Positions 8,442 to 15,893 of a DNA stretch of 64,000 bases are shown in pieces; within the stretch, counting starts at the first letter, position 1; the number at the start of each line of letters is the position of its first letter. The DNA comes from Lentisalinibacter sediminis (GTDB lineage: Bacteria; Pseudomonadota; Gammaproteobacteria; Steroidobacterales; Woeseiaceae). The translations under genes and the position numbers were made by a program. Under the pieces are notes generated by a model. It did no database searches and was not told the origin of the DNA. It saw only the letters and a list, made by a program, of their open reading frames with translations. Location of the stretch: contig NZ_JAPDRF010000001.1 in the NCBI RefSeq assembly GCF_040706615.1, positions 124,001-188,000 of the forward strand. The letters are read 5' to 3'.

Positions 8442-8468
8442 GTGCGCCATCGTACATACAGCGCGCAC
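8442..8468 (-). promoter_or_regulatory. Candidate operator upstream of Crp/Fnr copy 1
   Basis: GTGCGC (8442-8447) and GCGCAC (8463-8468) form a dyad with a 15-bp centre that contains ATCGTACA. The same octamer, as TGTACGAT, occurs upstream of Crp/Fnr copy 2. Sharing between two paralog promoters suggests a common regulator or autoregulation. No -35/-10 pair was convincing. Confidence 0.3.
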
Positions 8469-8578
8469 CGCGGTGAAGTGTATCTTAATTGCCGGTGCGC
8501 AACTGGGCGGTCTGCGGCTCCTGTATCGCCGCCGCGCTCCAATCGCTCGCCACCGCAAGTCCGGGAAATGGCCGTTCT

Positions 8579-8791
8579 TCAGCAATCGGCATCGTCTGCG
8601 TTGACGGAGTCCCTGATGTCTTCACAGGCATCTTCAATCGCGCTGCCGGTGTCTTTTGCGACATCTTTCATATTTTCTCCCGCTTCGTCGATAGCCTCGC
8701 CGGCATTCTCAGCCGCGCTGTCACTCGTATCACAGGCTGTGACCGCGAACGAAACCACGGTCAGAAGCAGTAGCAATTTCGCAATGTTCAT
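8579..8791 (-). CDS. Small acidic lipoprotein
   Basis: This 70-residue ORF starts at ATG 8791. The signal peptide MNIAKLLLLLTVVSFAVTAC ends in a lipobox (AVTAC). The mature part is short and acidic, with a heptad-like pattern of Ala, Glu and Asp (AAENAGEAIDEAGENMKDVA, then DTGSAIEDACEDIRDSV). The layout recalls entericidin-type lipoproteins, but it is much more acidic and the similarity is only architectural. Two further cysteines lie near the end. It is monocistronic, between two regulator-rich segments; the function is unknown. Confidence 0.7.
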   Translation of the reverse strand: MNIAKLLLLLTVVSFAVTACDTSDSAAENAGEAIDEAGENMKDVAKDTGSAIEDACEDIRDSVNADDADC

Positions 8792-8914
8792 AAGATTATC
8801 TTGGGGAAATATGGGAACTGGCACTGGCCGGGGGAGCGCACCGGACGACCAGCACGGTCCTCGCCGATCATCAACTCACATGAATTGCGGGATCATTGCC
8901 GGCGCGGCCACGGA

Positions 8915-9292
8915 TCAAGCATGGCCCAGCGGCACTTCCGCGATCGGTGCGCTGGAGCGCACAACGCCAGTGGGCGGCGGATTGCGGCGGCGCAACCGGT
9001 CCGCCGAAATCTTCGGAGTCCCCTGGGAATACGGCAGCGCCCCTCCCTCGTTCTCCCAGTCCTGTATGGCCGGGAGGGCAGGTGGGGCAGGTTTCTCGAC
9101 CAGCGCCGCGTTCAACCTCGCCACGTAGCGTGCGCGATTGGCATGAGGCGGAGATAAGAGTATGAACTTTGCCGACGCGACGAATGCCGCGGAAAAATGC
9201 TCAACGGGAGGTCTCGCTGGACCGACAAGCCGCTCCGCAATAATTGTGGATGTCTTGCCTGGATAGCTAGCGTCTCGGTTACTGTGCGTCAT
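8915..9292 (-). CDS. Hypothetical protein, weakly supported
   Basis: This 125-residue open frame begins at ATG 9292, which has AGGA six bases upstream. It fills most of the otherwise empty 8792-9367 interval. The protein begins MTHSNRDASYPGKTSTIIAE, has no signal peptide or membrane helix, and contains several proline-rich stretches (EKPAPPALPAIQDW, RRRNPPPTG). No family is recognised. The ribosome binding site and orientation agree with neighbouring genes, but codon evidence is limited, so it may be spurious. Confidence 0.35.
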   Translation of the reverse strand: MTHSNRDASYPGKTSTIIAERLVGPARPPVEHFSAAFVASAKFILLSPPHANRARYVARLNAALVEKPAPPALPAIQDWENEGGALPYSQGTPKISADRLRRRNPPPTGVVRSSAPIAEVPLGHA

Positions 9293-9367
9293 ATGCATTC
9301 CTGCGAGATGTGGTGATGCGGACCTGGAACACGTAGGGCAATCTCTGCGCTCGGCCAAAACGGCAAT

Positions 9368-10750
9368 CTACTGTGGCCAGGCTCGGGTGTCTGTTCGCCG
9401 GGCGAAGCGGAAACCCTCCTGACGACCGCCGGCTTTGACGTCGTACATGGCGAGATCGGCGCGTCGCATCAAGGCGTCGATGTGGTGACCGTGGTCGGGA
9501 TAGAAACTGATGCCTATGCTGGCGCTGACCCTGGCGCATTCGTGACCGATGGTTAGTGGCGCGGAAATGGCGGCCAGAACCGACCTGGCTACCCGCGCCG
9601 CGTCCCGCCGGCATGCGATCTCCGTCAACAGGATTACGAACTCGTCACCGCCCCGCCGGCAGACGGTGTCGCTGTCTCGCACGCAAGCCTCGAGGCGGCG
9701 GGCGATCATCCTGAGCACCTCGTCGCCGAAATCGTGGCCGTACCTATCATTGACTGCCTTGAACAAGTTCAGGTCGATGAACAAGAGAGCGATCTTCTGA
9801 CGATGACGGCGTGCGAGGCTGACCACCTGGTTCAGGCGTTCCTGCAGCAGCACCGTATTGGCCAGTCCGGTCAGATGGTCGTGCAGCGCGAGGTGGGCCA
9901 TGCGCTCGGACATCAGCCGTGACCGGACCACATCGCGGAAGACGATCACGGCGCCGGTCACGGCACCGTCACGGTCGTGGATGGGGGCCGCAGAATCCTC
10001 GATGCCGAGCTCGGTACCATCGCGCCTCAGGAGCACGCAGCCGATCGCCAGGCCGACCGTGCGGTCTTCCGCGATGGCACGCTCTGCCGGGTTGGGAGCG
10101 GTATCACGTGACGTCCCGTCGATGAGGCGAAAGATCTGCTCCAGAGGCAGGCCCAGCGCCTCTTCGCGCGGCCAGCCGGTCAGAGTCTCTGCCTGCAGGT
10201 TCAGGAAGGTGAGGTTTCCGGCCAGGTCGGTCACCAGCACGGCGTCACCAATGAAATCGAGCGTCACCAGCGCTCGCTCTTTCTCGGCGAACAGCGCAGC
10301 TTCCGCCCGCTGCAACACAGCCTCGGCAGATTTGCGCTCCGCAATATCCTCAAAAAGTAAAAGCATGGCGTCGGAATCGTGCCGGTCCGGCGCGATCGAG
10401 GCATGCAGCCGCGTCCACATGGCGCGACCATCCGGTCGACTGATGCGGACCTCCGTCTGAAACGGTTGCCTGGTCCGGACTGCATGCAGCCACCTGGTAT
10501 TCACCCGTTCGCGGTCATCCGCTTGCAGCGACGCACTCCAGCGCGCGCCGCGAGCCTGTGCCTGCGTCAGTCCCGTGATCGCGAGGTATGCCGCGTTCGC
10601 GTAGAGGCATCGCCCCTCCGTGTCGGACACGCAGACGCCCAGCGGGGAGAATTCGCACAGCCGGAGTGCCAGCTCCGTGCCGAACAGATTCGGCCCGGAG
10701 CTGGCAGCCGGGGCGGGCGTAAGGCTTCGAACCGTCCCTGTCTCGCTCAT
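9368..10750 (-). CDS. Diguanylate cyclase with two PAS domains
   Basis: This 460-residue cytoplasmic signalling protein has PAS domain 1 at about residues 30-150 (SPLGVCVSDTEGRCLYANAA) and PAS domain 2 at about 160-290 (FIGDAVLVTDLAGNLTFLNL). A GGDEF domain follows at about 295-450. The active-site GGDEF is intact at residues 367-371, and an inhibitory RxxD site (RDSD, 358-361) lies exactly five residues before it. It should therefore make cyclic di-GMP and be product-inhibited. There is no EAL domain or membrane helix. It lies 54 bp downstream of the LPxTG protein gene and may be co-transcribed with the sortase pair, linking surface display to c-di-GMP. Confidence 0.92.
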   Translation of the reverse strand: MSETGTVRSLTPAPAASSGPNLFGTELALRLCEFSPLGVCVSDTEGRCLYANAAYLAITGLTQAQARGARWSASLQADDRERVNTRWLHAVRTRQPFQTEVRISRPDGRAMWTRLHASIAPDRHDSDAMLLLFEDIAERKSAEAVLQRAEAALFAEKERALVTLDFIGDAVLVTDLAGNLTFLNLQAETLTGWPREEALGLPLEQIFRLIDGTSRDTAPNPAERAIAEDRTVGLAIGCVLLRRDGTELGIEDSAAPIHDRDGAVTGAVIVFRDVVRSRLMSERMAHLALHDHLTGLANTVLLQERLNQVVSLARRHRQKIALLFIDLNLFKAVNDRYGHDFGDEVLRMIARRLEACVRDSDTVCRRGGDEFVILLTEIACRRDAARVARSVLAAISAPLTIGHECARVSASIGISFYPDHGHHIDALMRRADLAMYDVKAGGRQEGFRFARRTDTRAWPQ

Positions 10751-10804
10751 GTGCCGCTTGTACCTCCCGGCGTGCCGCTCGTCATGACCTCGCCACGGCC
10801 GCCT

Positions 10805-11434
10805 TCAGGTCCTGCGCCCGGTGCGCACGGCCAGGGCTCCCAGCAGCGACAGGAGTCCGCCAAGAGCGAACCACGGCAGCGGGCCGCCGGTGGCCGGCAG
10901 CATTTCCGCACGGCTCTCCGCAGCGGCGACGCGAGTCGCTGCCGGCGGCGTTACCGGTGTTGTCACCTCGGCGACCTGCTCGGGCGGTGCCCCGGGCTGG
11001 GTCACGAAACCGTACGTCCCCTCCGGGACATAGAGATTGACGAGCTGGTCACGACGCAGCCGCGAAAACGGGGTAGCCCGATTGTCGATGTAGGCGACCT
11101 GATTCATCGCAGGCTGCAACGTCACGGCCTCGATGGGGCGGTCGCGCCTGTCGCGGATGCTGAAGGTGACCTTACCGTCCGGCTCGACACGCACGAACTT
11201 CGCCTCGAACCGCGCCCAGTTCTCGCCACCGGCGATGACGACTTCACGGCACGCCTCGGTCAGTCGGGGGTGGTTGCGGAGCATGTCCGCGTTCCAGTCC
11301 ACCTCGGCGCAGCTCTTCGCCTGTTCCCGTTCCCTCGGGAACTGCTCTTGCTGTGCGTTGGCCACACCGGGCAATGAGGCGGTGAGCGCCATTGCCGTCA
11401 GGCATACAAAAGTTTTGCTGTGTGTAATCTTCAT
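10805..11434 (-). CDS. Exported protein with LPxTG sorting signal (sortase substrate)
   Basis: This 209-residue protein starts at ATG 11434, five bases after AAGGAGG. It has a Sec signal peptide cleaved near GVANA-QQ (residue 27). The soluble region (about 28-155) contains two cysteines (42 and 62). A Pro/Thr/Ala-rich linker leads to a complete sorting signal: LPATG (179-183), a hydrophobic helix (WFALGGLLSLLGALAV) and a basic tail (RTGRRT). This three-part signal is what sortases recognise in Gram-positives and is rare in gammaproteobacteria. The class D sortase gene ends only 14 bp upstream, which makes this its probable substrate. The soluble domain belongs to no family recognised here. 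Confidence 0.8.
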   Translation of the reverse strand: MKITHSKTFVCLTAMALTASLPGVANAQQEQFPREREQAKSCAEVDWNADMLRNHPRLTEACREVVIAGGENWARFEAKFVRVEPDGKVTFSIRDRRDRPIEAVTLQPAMNQVAYIDNRATPFSRLRRDQLVNLYVPEGTYGFVTQPGAPPEQVAEVTTPVTPPAATRVAAAESRAEMLPATGGPLPWFALGGLLSLLGALAVRTGRRT

Positions 11435-11448
11435 CACGTCCTCCTTGT

Positions 11449-12081
11449 CTACATGAAACCACTCGGCATAGTCACAACGGCGTGTACGATGAAGCGCTGT
11501 GGTGCATTGCCGACGAAATAGAATGGATAGCAGGTCACCAGCGTAAGCATCGACTCGCCAGTATCGTCGAGCACATGCACGTCACCCGGGTCGACGACCT
11601 CCAATGCGGTAATTCGATAGAAGCGGGTCTTCTCCGGCGTGTTCAGCTCAACGAGATCGCCGACTGCTACGTCCTTCAAGGCCCGGAAATGGGTATCACG
11701 ATGCGCGGCGATGCCGACGTTGCCAGAGCTGCCGGGAAAGGCCGTGCCCTCAACGAGCCCGGCACCGCGACGGAGCACGTCTGCCGTAGTGCCTTCATAG
11801 ACGGGCACCTCCAGCGCGATGCCGGGGATCCGGAGCACGGCGATCACCGCATCCGCAGCCGGAGTTGCTGCGGCAGTGAGCGGAATCTCGCGGGGCCGCG
11901 GCTTGTTCGCCGGCGGGGGAACGAGCCACTGTTCGGTTGCGGGCTGATGCGCCGTTGCCGTTGCCGTTGCAAATGAGGCCAGCCCTTCCTGGCGCTGCTG
12001 CTCGCCCCAGAAGAGAGCGCCAACGTAGGAGCAGAGCAGGGTTATGCCGGCGACCCACAGTAACGTTTCCAAAATTTTCAT
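11449..12081 (-). CDS. Class D sortase
   Basis: This 210-residue transpeptidase has an N-terminal membrane anchor (LLWVAGITLLCSYVGALFW, about residues 7-25), a proline-rich stalk and a C-terminal sortase barrel. The catalytic triad is visible: His127 in GIAAHRDTHF, Cys184 in TLVTCYPF and Arg196 in APQRFIVHA. The HRDT...TLVTCYPF..G.AP.RFIV pattern matches class D sortases. It should cleave LPxTG between Thr and Gly and join the protein to an amine acceptor, which in a Gram-negative is unknown. ATG 12081 was chosen because it places the anchor at the N-terminus; the longer frame upstream is low-complexity basic sequence. It is followed 14 bp later by its likely substrate. Confidence 0.88.
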   Translation of the reverse strand: MKILETLLWVAGITLLCSYVGALFWGEQQRQEGLASFATATATAHQPATEQWLVPPPANKPRPREIPLTAAATPAADAVIAVLRIPGIALEVPVYEGTTADVLRRGAGLVEGTAFPGSSGNVGIAAHRDTHFRALKDVAVGDLVELNTPEKTRFYRITALEVVDPGDVHVLDDTGESMLTLVTCYPFYFVGNAPQRFIVHAVVTMPSGFM

Positions 12082-12239
12082 AGCCCTTGCCCGCCGCCGG
12101 TTGTATGACCCCCGGGGAGCAACTGTCAGTGTCGGGCACAAGGCGATTAGCCGTCTGTGCGAAAGCGCACGCAGGCCGGGGCGGCGCAGGGACGGATCCC
12201 GGACGGCCACCGGGACGGTGCCGCACGGTCGGGTCCGGT

Positions 12240-12968
12240 TCAGTTGCCGGAGGGGGCGGCGGAGTAGGGCAGTAGCCGGTCGGTTTCTTTCTTCACCACC
12301 GCATAACACTCGCAGCAATGGCGCTCCAGCGTGGGCCTGTCCAGCACGGTGATGTGGCCACGGTGGTAGTCGATGATGCCCAGCTCCTGGAGTCTGTGGG
12401 CGGCTTCGGTGACCCCTTCACGACGTACGCCGAGCATATTGGCGATCAGTTCCTGGGTCATGACCAGCCGGTTGTCCGGCAGGCGGTCCAGGGAGAGCAG
12501 CAGCCAGCGGCATAGCTGCTGGTCGATTTTGTGATGGCGATTGCACACCGCCGTCTGTGCCATCTGGGTGATCAGCGCCTGCGTATAACGAAGCATGTAG
12601 TGCTGCAGTTCGCCATGGCGATTGAACTCGGCCATGAGCGCCGGCCCGGGGAGCCGATAGGCGTGGCCGGCACTCTGCACGATCGCCCGGCTCGGCGTGG
12701 ACTCACCACCCATGAACAGCGCCACGCCGGTGATCCCTTCGTTGCCTATCACCGAGATTTCCGCCGAGGCACCGCTTTCCATTACGTACAGCAGGGAGAC
12801 AATCGAGTCTGTCGGAAAGTAGACGTCCCGGACTTTGTCTCCCGACTCGTACAGGACCTTGCCCAGCGGCATGACCACCAGTTTCAGGTTCGGAGCCAAT
12901 CGCTCCCGCACCGGCGCGGGGAGGGCGGCCAGAAGAGAATTCTGCTGGACGGTACGGCCAGCGGGCAT
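12240..12968 (-). CDS. Crp/Fnr-family transcriptional regulator, copy 2
   Basis: This 242-residue protein is a close paralog of copy 1. Matching blocks include KVLYESGDKVRDVYFPTDSI, ISVIGNEGITGVALFMGGES, ALITQMAQTAVCNRHHKIDQ and a near-identical recognition helix (TQELIANMLGVRREGVTEAA). The C-terminal CCECYAVVKKETDRLLP is also shared. The two proteins should therefore bind similar DNA sites, while their effector pockets may differ. It lies 158 bp upstream of the sortase gene on the same strand, so it is a plausible local regulator. A dyad and a possible -10 lie just upstream of its start. Confidence 0.88.
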   Translation of the reverse strand: MPAGRTVQQNSLLAALPAPVRERLAPNLKLVVMPLGKVLYESGDKVRDVYFPTDSIVSLLYVMESGASAEISVIGNEGITGVALFMGGESTPSRAIVQSAGHAYRLPGPALMAEFNRHGELQHYMLRYTQALITQMAQTAVCNRHHKIDQQLCRWLLLSLDRLPDNRLVMTQELIANMLGVRREGVTEAAHRLQELGIIDYHRGHITVLDRPTLERHCCECYAVVKKETDRLLPYSAAPSGN

Positions 12969-12997
12969 GGAGCGGCTCCGGTCGATACCTGCCCTCT

Positions 12998-13037
12998 ATT
13001 GTACGATCTTCGGACTCCCTGTGTACGCTGACGTACA
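12998..13037 (-). promoter_or_regulatory. Candidate promoter and operator of Crp/Fnr copy 2
   Basis: On the minus strand, TACAAT (13003-12998) could be a -10 box, 30 bp before the ATG. Its -35 region is covered by a perfect dyad, TGTACG-CTGA-CGTACA (13022-13037). TGTACGAT (13000-13007) overlaps the -10 and recurs upstream of copy 1. A regulator binding this dyad would overlap the polymerase site. This is inferred from sequence only. Confidence 0.35.
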
Positions 13038-13160
13038 GAAGTGTCCCTGACCGCGCCGTCACGATACGGCGAGCGATCCTTGCCGGAGTCTCAATGCCCG
13101 GCATTCTCCCTGACCCTGCCCTTGATTGCGCTGATTCGACCCTCGCCCTGATATCCCCGA

Positions 13161-13889
13161 TCAGGACTGCCCCTGAAGGTTACGTCCCTGAAGCTGGTCC
13201 CGGCGCCCGTTCAGCTTCCCGAAGCACTCGCACGATGCGGATTCCAAGGCGGGACGATCGAGGATCGTGATCTCCCCCCGGGAATAGCCGATGACCCCGG
13301 CCGCCTGCAGCGTTCCGGCCGCCACGGTCACGCCGCTCCGACGGACCCCCAGCATATCGGCCAGGGCCTCGTGAGTGAGGTGGAAACTTCCGGTGCGGCT
13401 GCGATCATGGGTTAGCAGGAGCAAGCGGGCGAGCCGCTGATCGATCTGGTGAAAACGCGTGCAAGCCGCATTCAGCGAAACTTCCAGCAGCCGGAGATAC
13501 AGATATCGCCCCAAAACTTTTCGCAGTCCCCGGCTGTTGTGCAGTTCCCGACGCAGCAGGCCAACCGGAATGCGCATGGCAATGCCCGGGCTCTGGACGA
13601 CAGCCCGCATCGGCACCTCGTCAACGCCGAGCAGCACCGTGGCGCCCAGCATGCCCTCCCGTCCGATCAGTCCCATGTCGAGGGGTTTGTGTCCGTCCAG
13701 CGCCGTCACCTGGGAGATCAAGCCGCTGTGTGGAAAATAGGCGTAGCGTGAGCGTTGTCCGGCCTCGCACAGCACGTCGCCGAGCAGCAATTCGGTGGGT
13801 TCACAGCCGCTCACAAAAACGGCCTGCTGCCTGCGCGGGAGCGCGGCGATCAGGTCGTTCGGGTGTTGTGGGTGCGGCAGAGTGGCCAA
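13161..13889 (-). CDS. Crp/Fnr-family transcriptional regulator, copy 3 (divergent)
   Basis: This 242-residue member has the same two-domain plan: a beta-roll at about residues 20-130 and a winged helix near the end with THEALADMLGVRRSGVTVAA. It is clearly more diverged than copies 1 and 2, but it keeps the MLGVRR.GVT.AA recognition core and a related SCECFGKLNGRRDQ ending. TTG at 13889 is preferred because AAGGA lies seven bases upstream and the resulting length equals copy 2. A GTG at 13919 would add ten residues. Neither Fnr cysteines nor a haem ligand are evident, so the signal is unknown. Confidence 0.85.
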   Translation of the reverse strand: MATLPHPQHPNDLIAALPRRQQAVFVSGCEPTELLLGDVLCEAGQRSRYAYFPHSGLISQVTALDGHKPLDMGLIGREGMLGATVLLGVDEVPMRAVVQSPGIAMRIPVGLLRRELHNSRGLRKVLGRYLYLRLLEVSLNAACTRFHQIDQRLARLLLLTHDRSRTGSFHLTHEALADMLGVRRSGVTVAAGTLQAAGVIGYSRGEITILDRPALESASCECFGKLNGRRDQLQGRNLQGQS

Positions 13890-14215
13890 GACGGGTTCCT
13901 TCTTCGTGCTGCCAGACACGTCCTGCGACTATCCGTCGCCCGGGATCGTCCCCTGGCACTCTCGATGCGCTGACTCTGTATGAATCGCGCTGGTCTGTCT
14001 GTGCCTTAGAGCACCAAGCAGCAATTGACATGATGCGCTCGATGGAGGGCGTATGATCGGCGTTTGCGGGAAGCTCCCTCAGAAGTCCAAATGGCCGTGG
14101 GCCATCCGGCAACCCTGTCCGGCGTTTGAACAATATGTTCAGACGAGTCGCGTCTGCTATCTGGACGCCCTGCTACTGGTATCCTGGCTCCGCAAGGGCC
14201 CGTCATGCATGCCCA
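13890..14215. other. Intergenic region, no gene recognised
   Basis: This 326-bp stretch lies between the third Crp/Fnr gene and the DUF3185 gene. A perfect TTGACA occurs at 14025-14030 and TATGAT at 14052-14057, but the 21-bp spacing makes a sigma-70 promoter unlikely. No coding frame, tRNA or terminator was recognised. Confidence 0.4.
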
Positions 14216-14434
14216 TTAGCCTGATTTGTTAGCCGATTTACCAAGCAGCAGTAGCCCAACACCGGCCACCGCGGAAGCCGCGCCGAGGATCAGCAACCAG
14301 GTGGTGGAGTCAGTGAAGCGTCCGGTGAGGGCCTCCGTTACCTGGTCGCCCAGGCTTTGGGATGACTGATACGCGAAGAAAAGCAGAATTAAGCCGACGA
14401 CAAGCAAGGCAGCAGCCAAGATTCTGTTATTCAT
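14216..14434 (-). CDS. DUF3185-family membrane protein
   Basis: This 72-residue protein has two membrane helices. The first is LAAALLVVGLILLFFAYQSS. The second is WLLILGAASAVAGVGLLLLG, followed by a short basic tail (KSANKSG). The spacing and the FAYQSSQSLGDQVTEALTGR loop match the DUF3185 family of small proteobacterial inner-membrane proteins, which have no known function. An AGGAG ribosome binding site precedes the ATG at 14434. It stands alone. Confidence 0.8.
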   Translation of the reverse strand: MNNRILAAALLVVGLILLFFAYQSSQSLGDQVTEALTGRFTDSTTWLLILGAASAVAGVGLLLLGKSANKSG

Positions 14435-14900
14435 CGTTCCAATCTCCTGTTGGCTGAGGACGGATCATTAATCTCTTTTGAAGCCCATTGCGTTATTCAA
14501 GCGCATGACATTCGAACTGATTCCTGTCCATAAGCGGATTCCCAAAGGATTGCCGATTCTGGAGTCTGCCTCTTGCGATGAACTCTGGTAGATGCAGGGT
14601 GAAACTACAAGATAGTCAAATCGCGAAATCCGGTCGGTACGGTGTCCAACATATCCGGGGTCACTGGCATCAGGGAAATCGCCGAAGATCAGGCGCGGCC
14701 ATTTTGGATTCACCCGATTGCCTGTTCGTTTTGACCGGAAGTTGGAGTGGTCAGATGAGCGCGAAGTCTGCGGTCAAACGTACCGTAGGTAGGGCAAGAC
14801 ACGGGCGATGTGGATCGCCGTATCGTGTATTCGACGAACGGGTACTGGACAAGAGCCTGTTCGCTACGCATCCCTGTGCCATTCCTAATAAAATAGCCAA
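14435..14900. other. Intergenic region at the accessory/core boundary
   Basis: This 466-bp stretch separates the DUF3185 gene from dusA. Short open frames on both strands show no recognisable family and are not supported as genes. The stretch is visibly poorer in G and C than the region to its right and may hold decayed mobile DNA. No terminator or tRNA was found. Confidence 0.4.
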
Positions 14901-15884
14901 ATGAATAATTGCCCACATCGCCGAGAAATACAGGTTGCGCCGATGATGGATTGGACGGACCGCCATTGCCGGTACTTCCACCGCCTGCTGTCTCCCTCGG
15001 CGCTCCTCTACACGGAGATGGTGACAGCGGAAGCCCTTGCCCATGGCGACGCCGACCGCCTGCTGGCCTTCGACCCCGCCGAGAAACCCGTGGTGCTTCA
15101 GGTCGGTGGCTGCGACCCGGCCAAGATGGCAGGCGCTGCACGCCTCGGCGTCCACGCAGGCTACGACGCCGTCAATATCAACGTGGGCTGCCCGAGCGAC
15201 CGGGTACAGGACGGACAGTTCGGCGCCTGCCTGATGGATCGGCCGGAGCTGGTGGCAGACTGCTGGCGGGCGATGTCAGAGGCCGTGGATATGCCGGTGA
15301 CGGTGAAGACCCGTCTCGGCATCGACGACAAGGACAGCGACGACTTCTTCCTGCGCTTCATCGAGACGGTCGCCGGGGCTGGCTGCACCTCGTTCATCGT
15401 GCATGCACGAATCGCGATCCTGGCCGGTCTCAGCCCGAAGGAGAACCGCACGGTGCCGCCGCTGAACTATGACCGGGTGTATCGGCTGAAGGAGCGCTAC
15501 CCGGAGTTCGAGATCGTGATCAATGGCGGCATTACGTCGGTGGAAGAAGCCCGCGCACAGCTCGATCGCGTGGACGGCGTGATGCTCGGCCGCGCGGCCT
15601 ACCACACACCCTGGGTCCTGGCGGAACTCGAGCGCGCACTGGGCGATCCGGCCGCGGTACCCGCCAGCCGTCACGCCGTGGTGGAGCGGATGCTGCCTTA
15701 CATCGAGGCGCATCTGGCCGCCGGCGGCCGGCTGCATCACGTGACCCGGCACATGATCGGGTTGTTCGCCGGCTGCCCGGGCGCGAAGCACTGGCGGCGG
15801 ACGCTCAGCGAGAACGCCCACCGCCACGATGCCGGTGTGCAAGTGGTGGAGGAGGCCCTGACGGCGCTGCCGCGGGCCGCCTGA
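14901..15884 (+). CDS. dusA: tRNA-dihydrouridine(20/20a) synthase DusA
   Basis: This 327-residue flavoprotein reduces uridine to dihydrouridine in the tRNA D-loop using FMN and NADPH. The DusA-type start APMMDWTDRHCRYFHRLLSP is diagnostic of this subfamily over DusB/DusC. Further signatures are VLQVGGCDP, NINVGCPSDRVQDGQFGACL (with the catalytic cysteine), VKTRLGIDD, FIVHARIAILAGLSPKENR and INGGITS. The C-terminal helical tRNA-binding domain is complete. It is convergent with the tricorn-like gene, with a 9-bp gap, and has no operon partner. Confidence 0.95.
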   Translation: MNNCPHRREIQVAPMMDWTDRHCRYFHRLLSPSALLYTEMVTAEALAHGDADRLLAFDPAEKPVVLQVGGCDPAKMAGAARLGVHAGYDAVNINVGCPSDRVQDGQFGACLMDRPELVADCWRAMSEAVDMPVTVKTRLGIDDKDSDDFFLRFIETVAGAGCTSFIVHARIAILAGLSPKENRTVPPLNYDRVYRLKERYPEFEIVINGGITSVEEARAQLDRVDGVMLGRAAYHTPWVLAELERALGDPAAVPASRHAVVERMLPYIEAHLAAGGRLHHVTRHMIGLFAGCPGAKHWRRTLSENAHRHDAGVQVVEEALTALPRAA

Positions 15885-15893
15885 CCGCGCCGA

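Noticed and set aside
12082..12318. N-terminal extension of the sortase up to 12318
   Set aside because: The extra 79 residues are Arg-rich low-complexity sequence overlapping the end of the Crp/Fnr gene. Starting at 12081 puts the membrane anchor at the N-terminus.
14025..14057. TTGACA and TATGAT as a sigma-70 promoter
   Set aside because: The spacing is 21 bp, outside the workable range, and no plus-strand gene begins nearby.
14468..14713. 81-codon minus-strand frame in the gap before dusA
   Set aside because: No ribosome binding site, no family and no coding-like composition; kept as intergenic.
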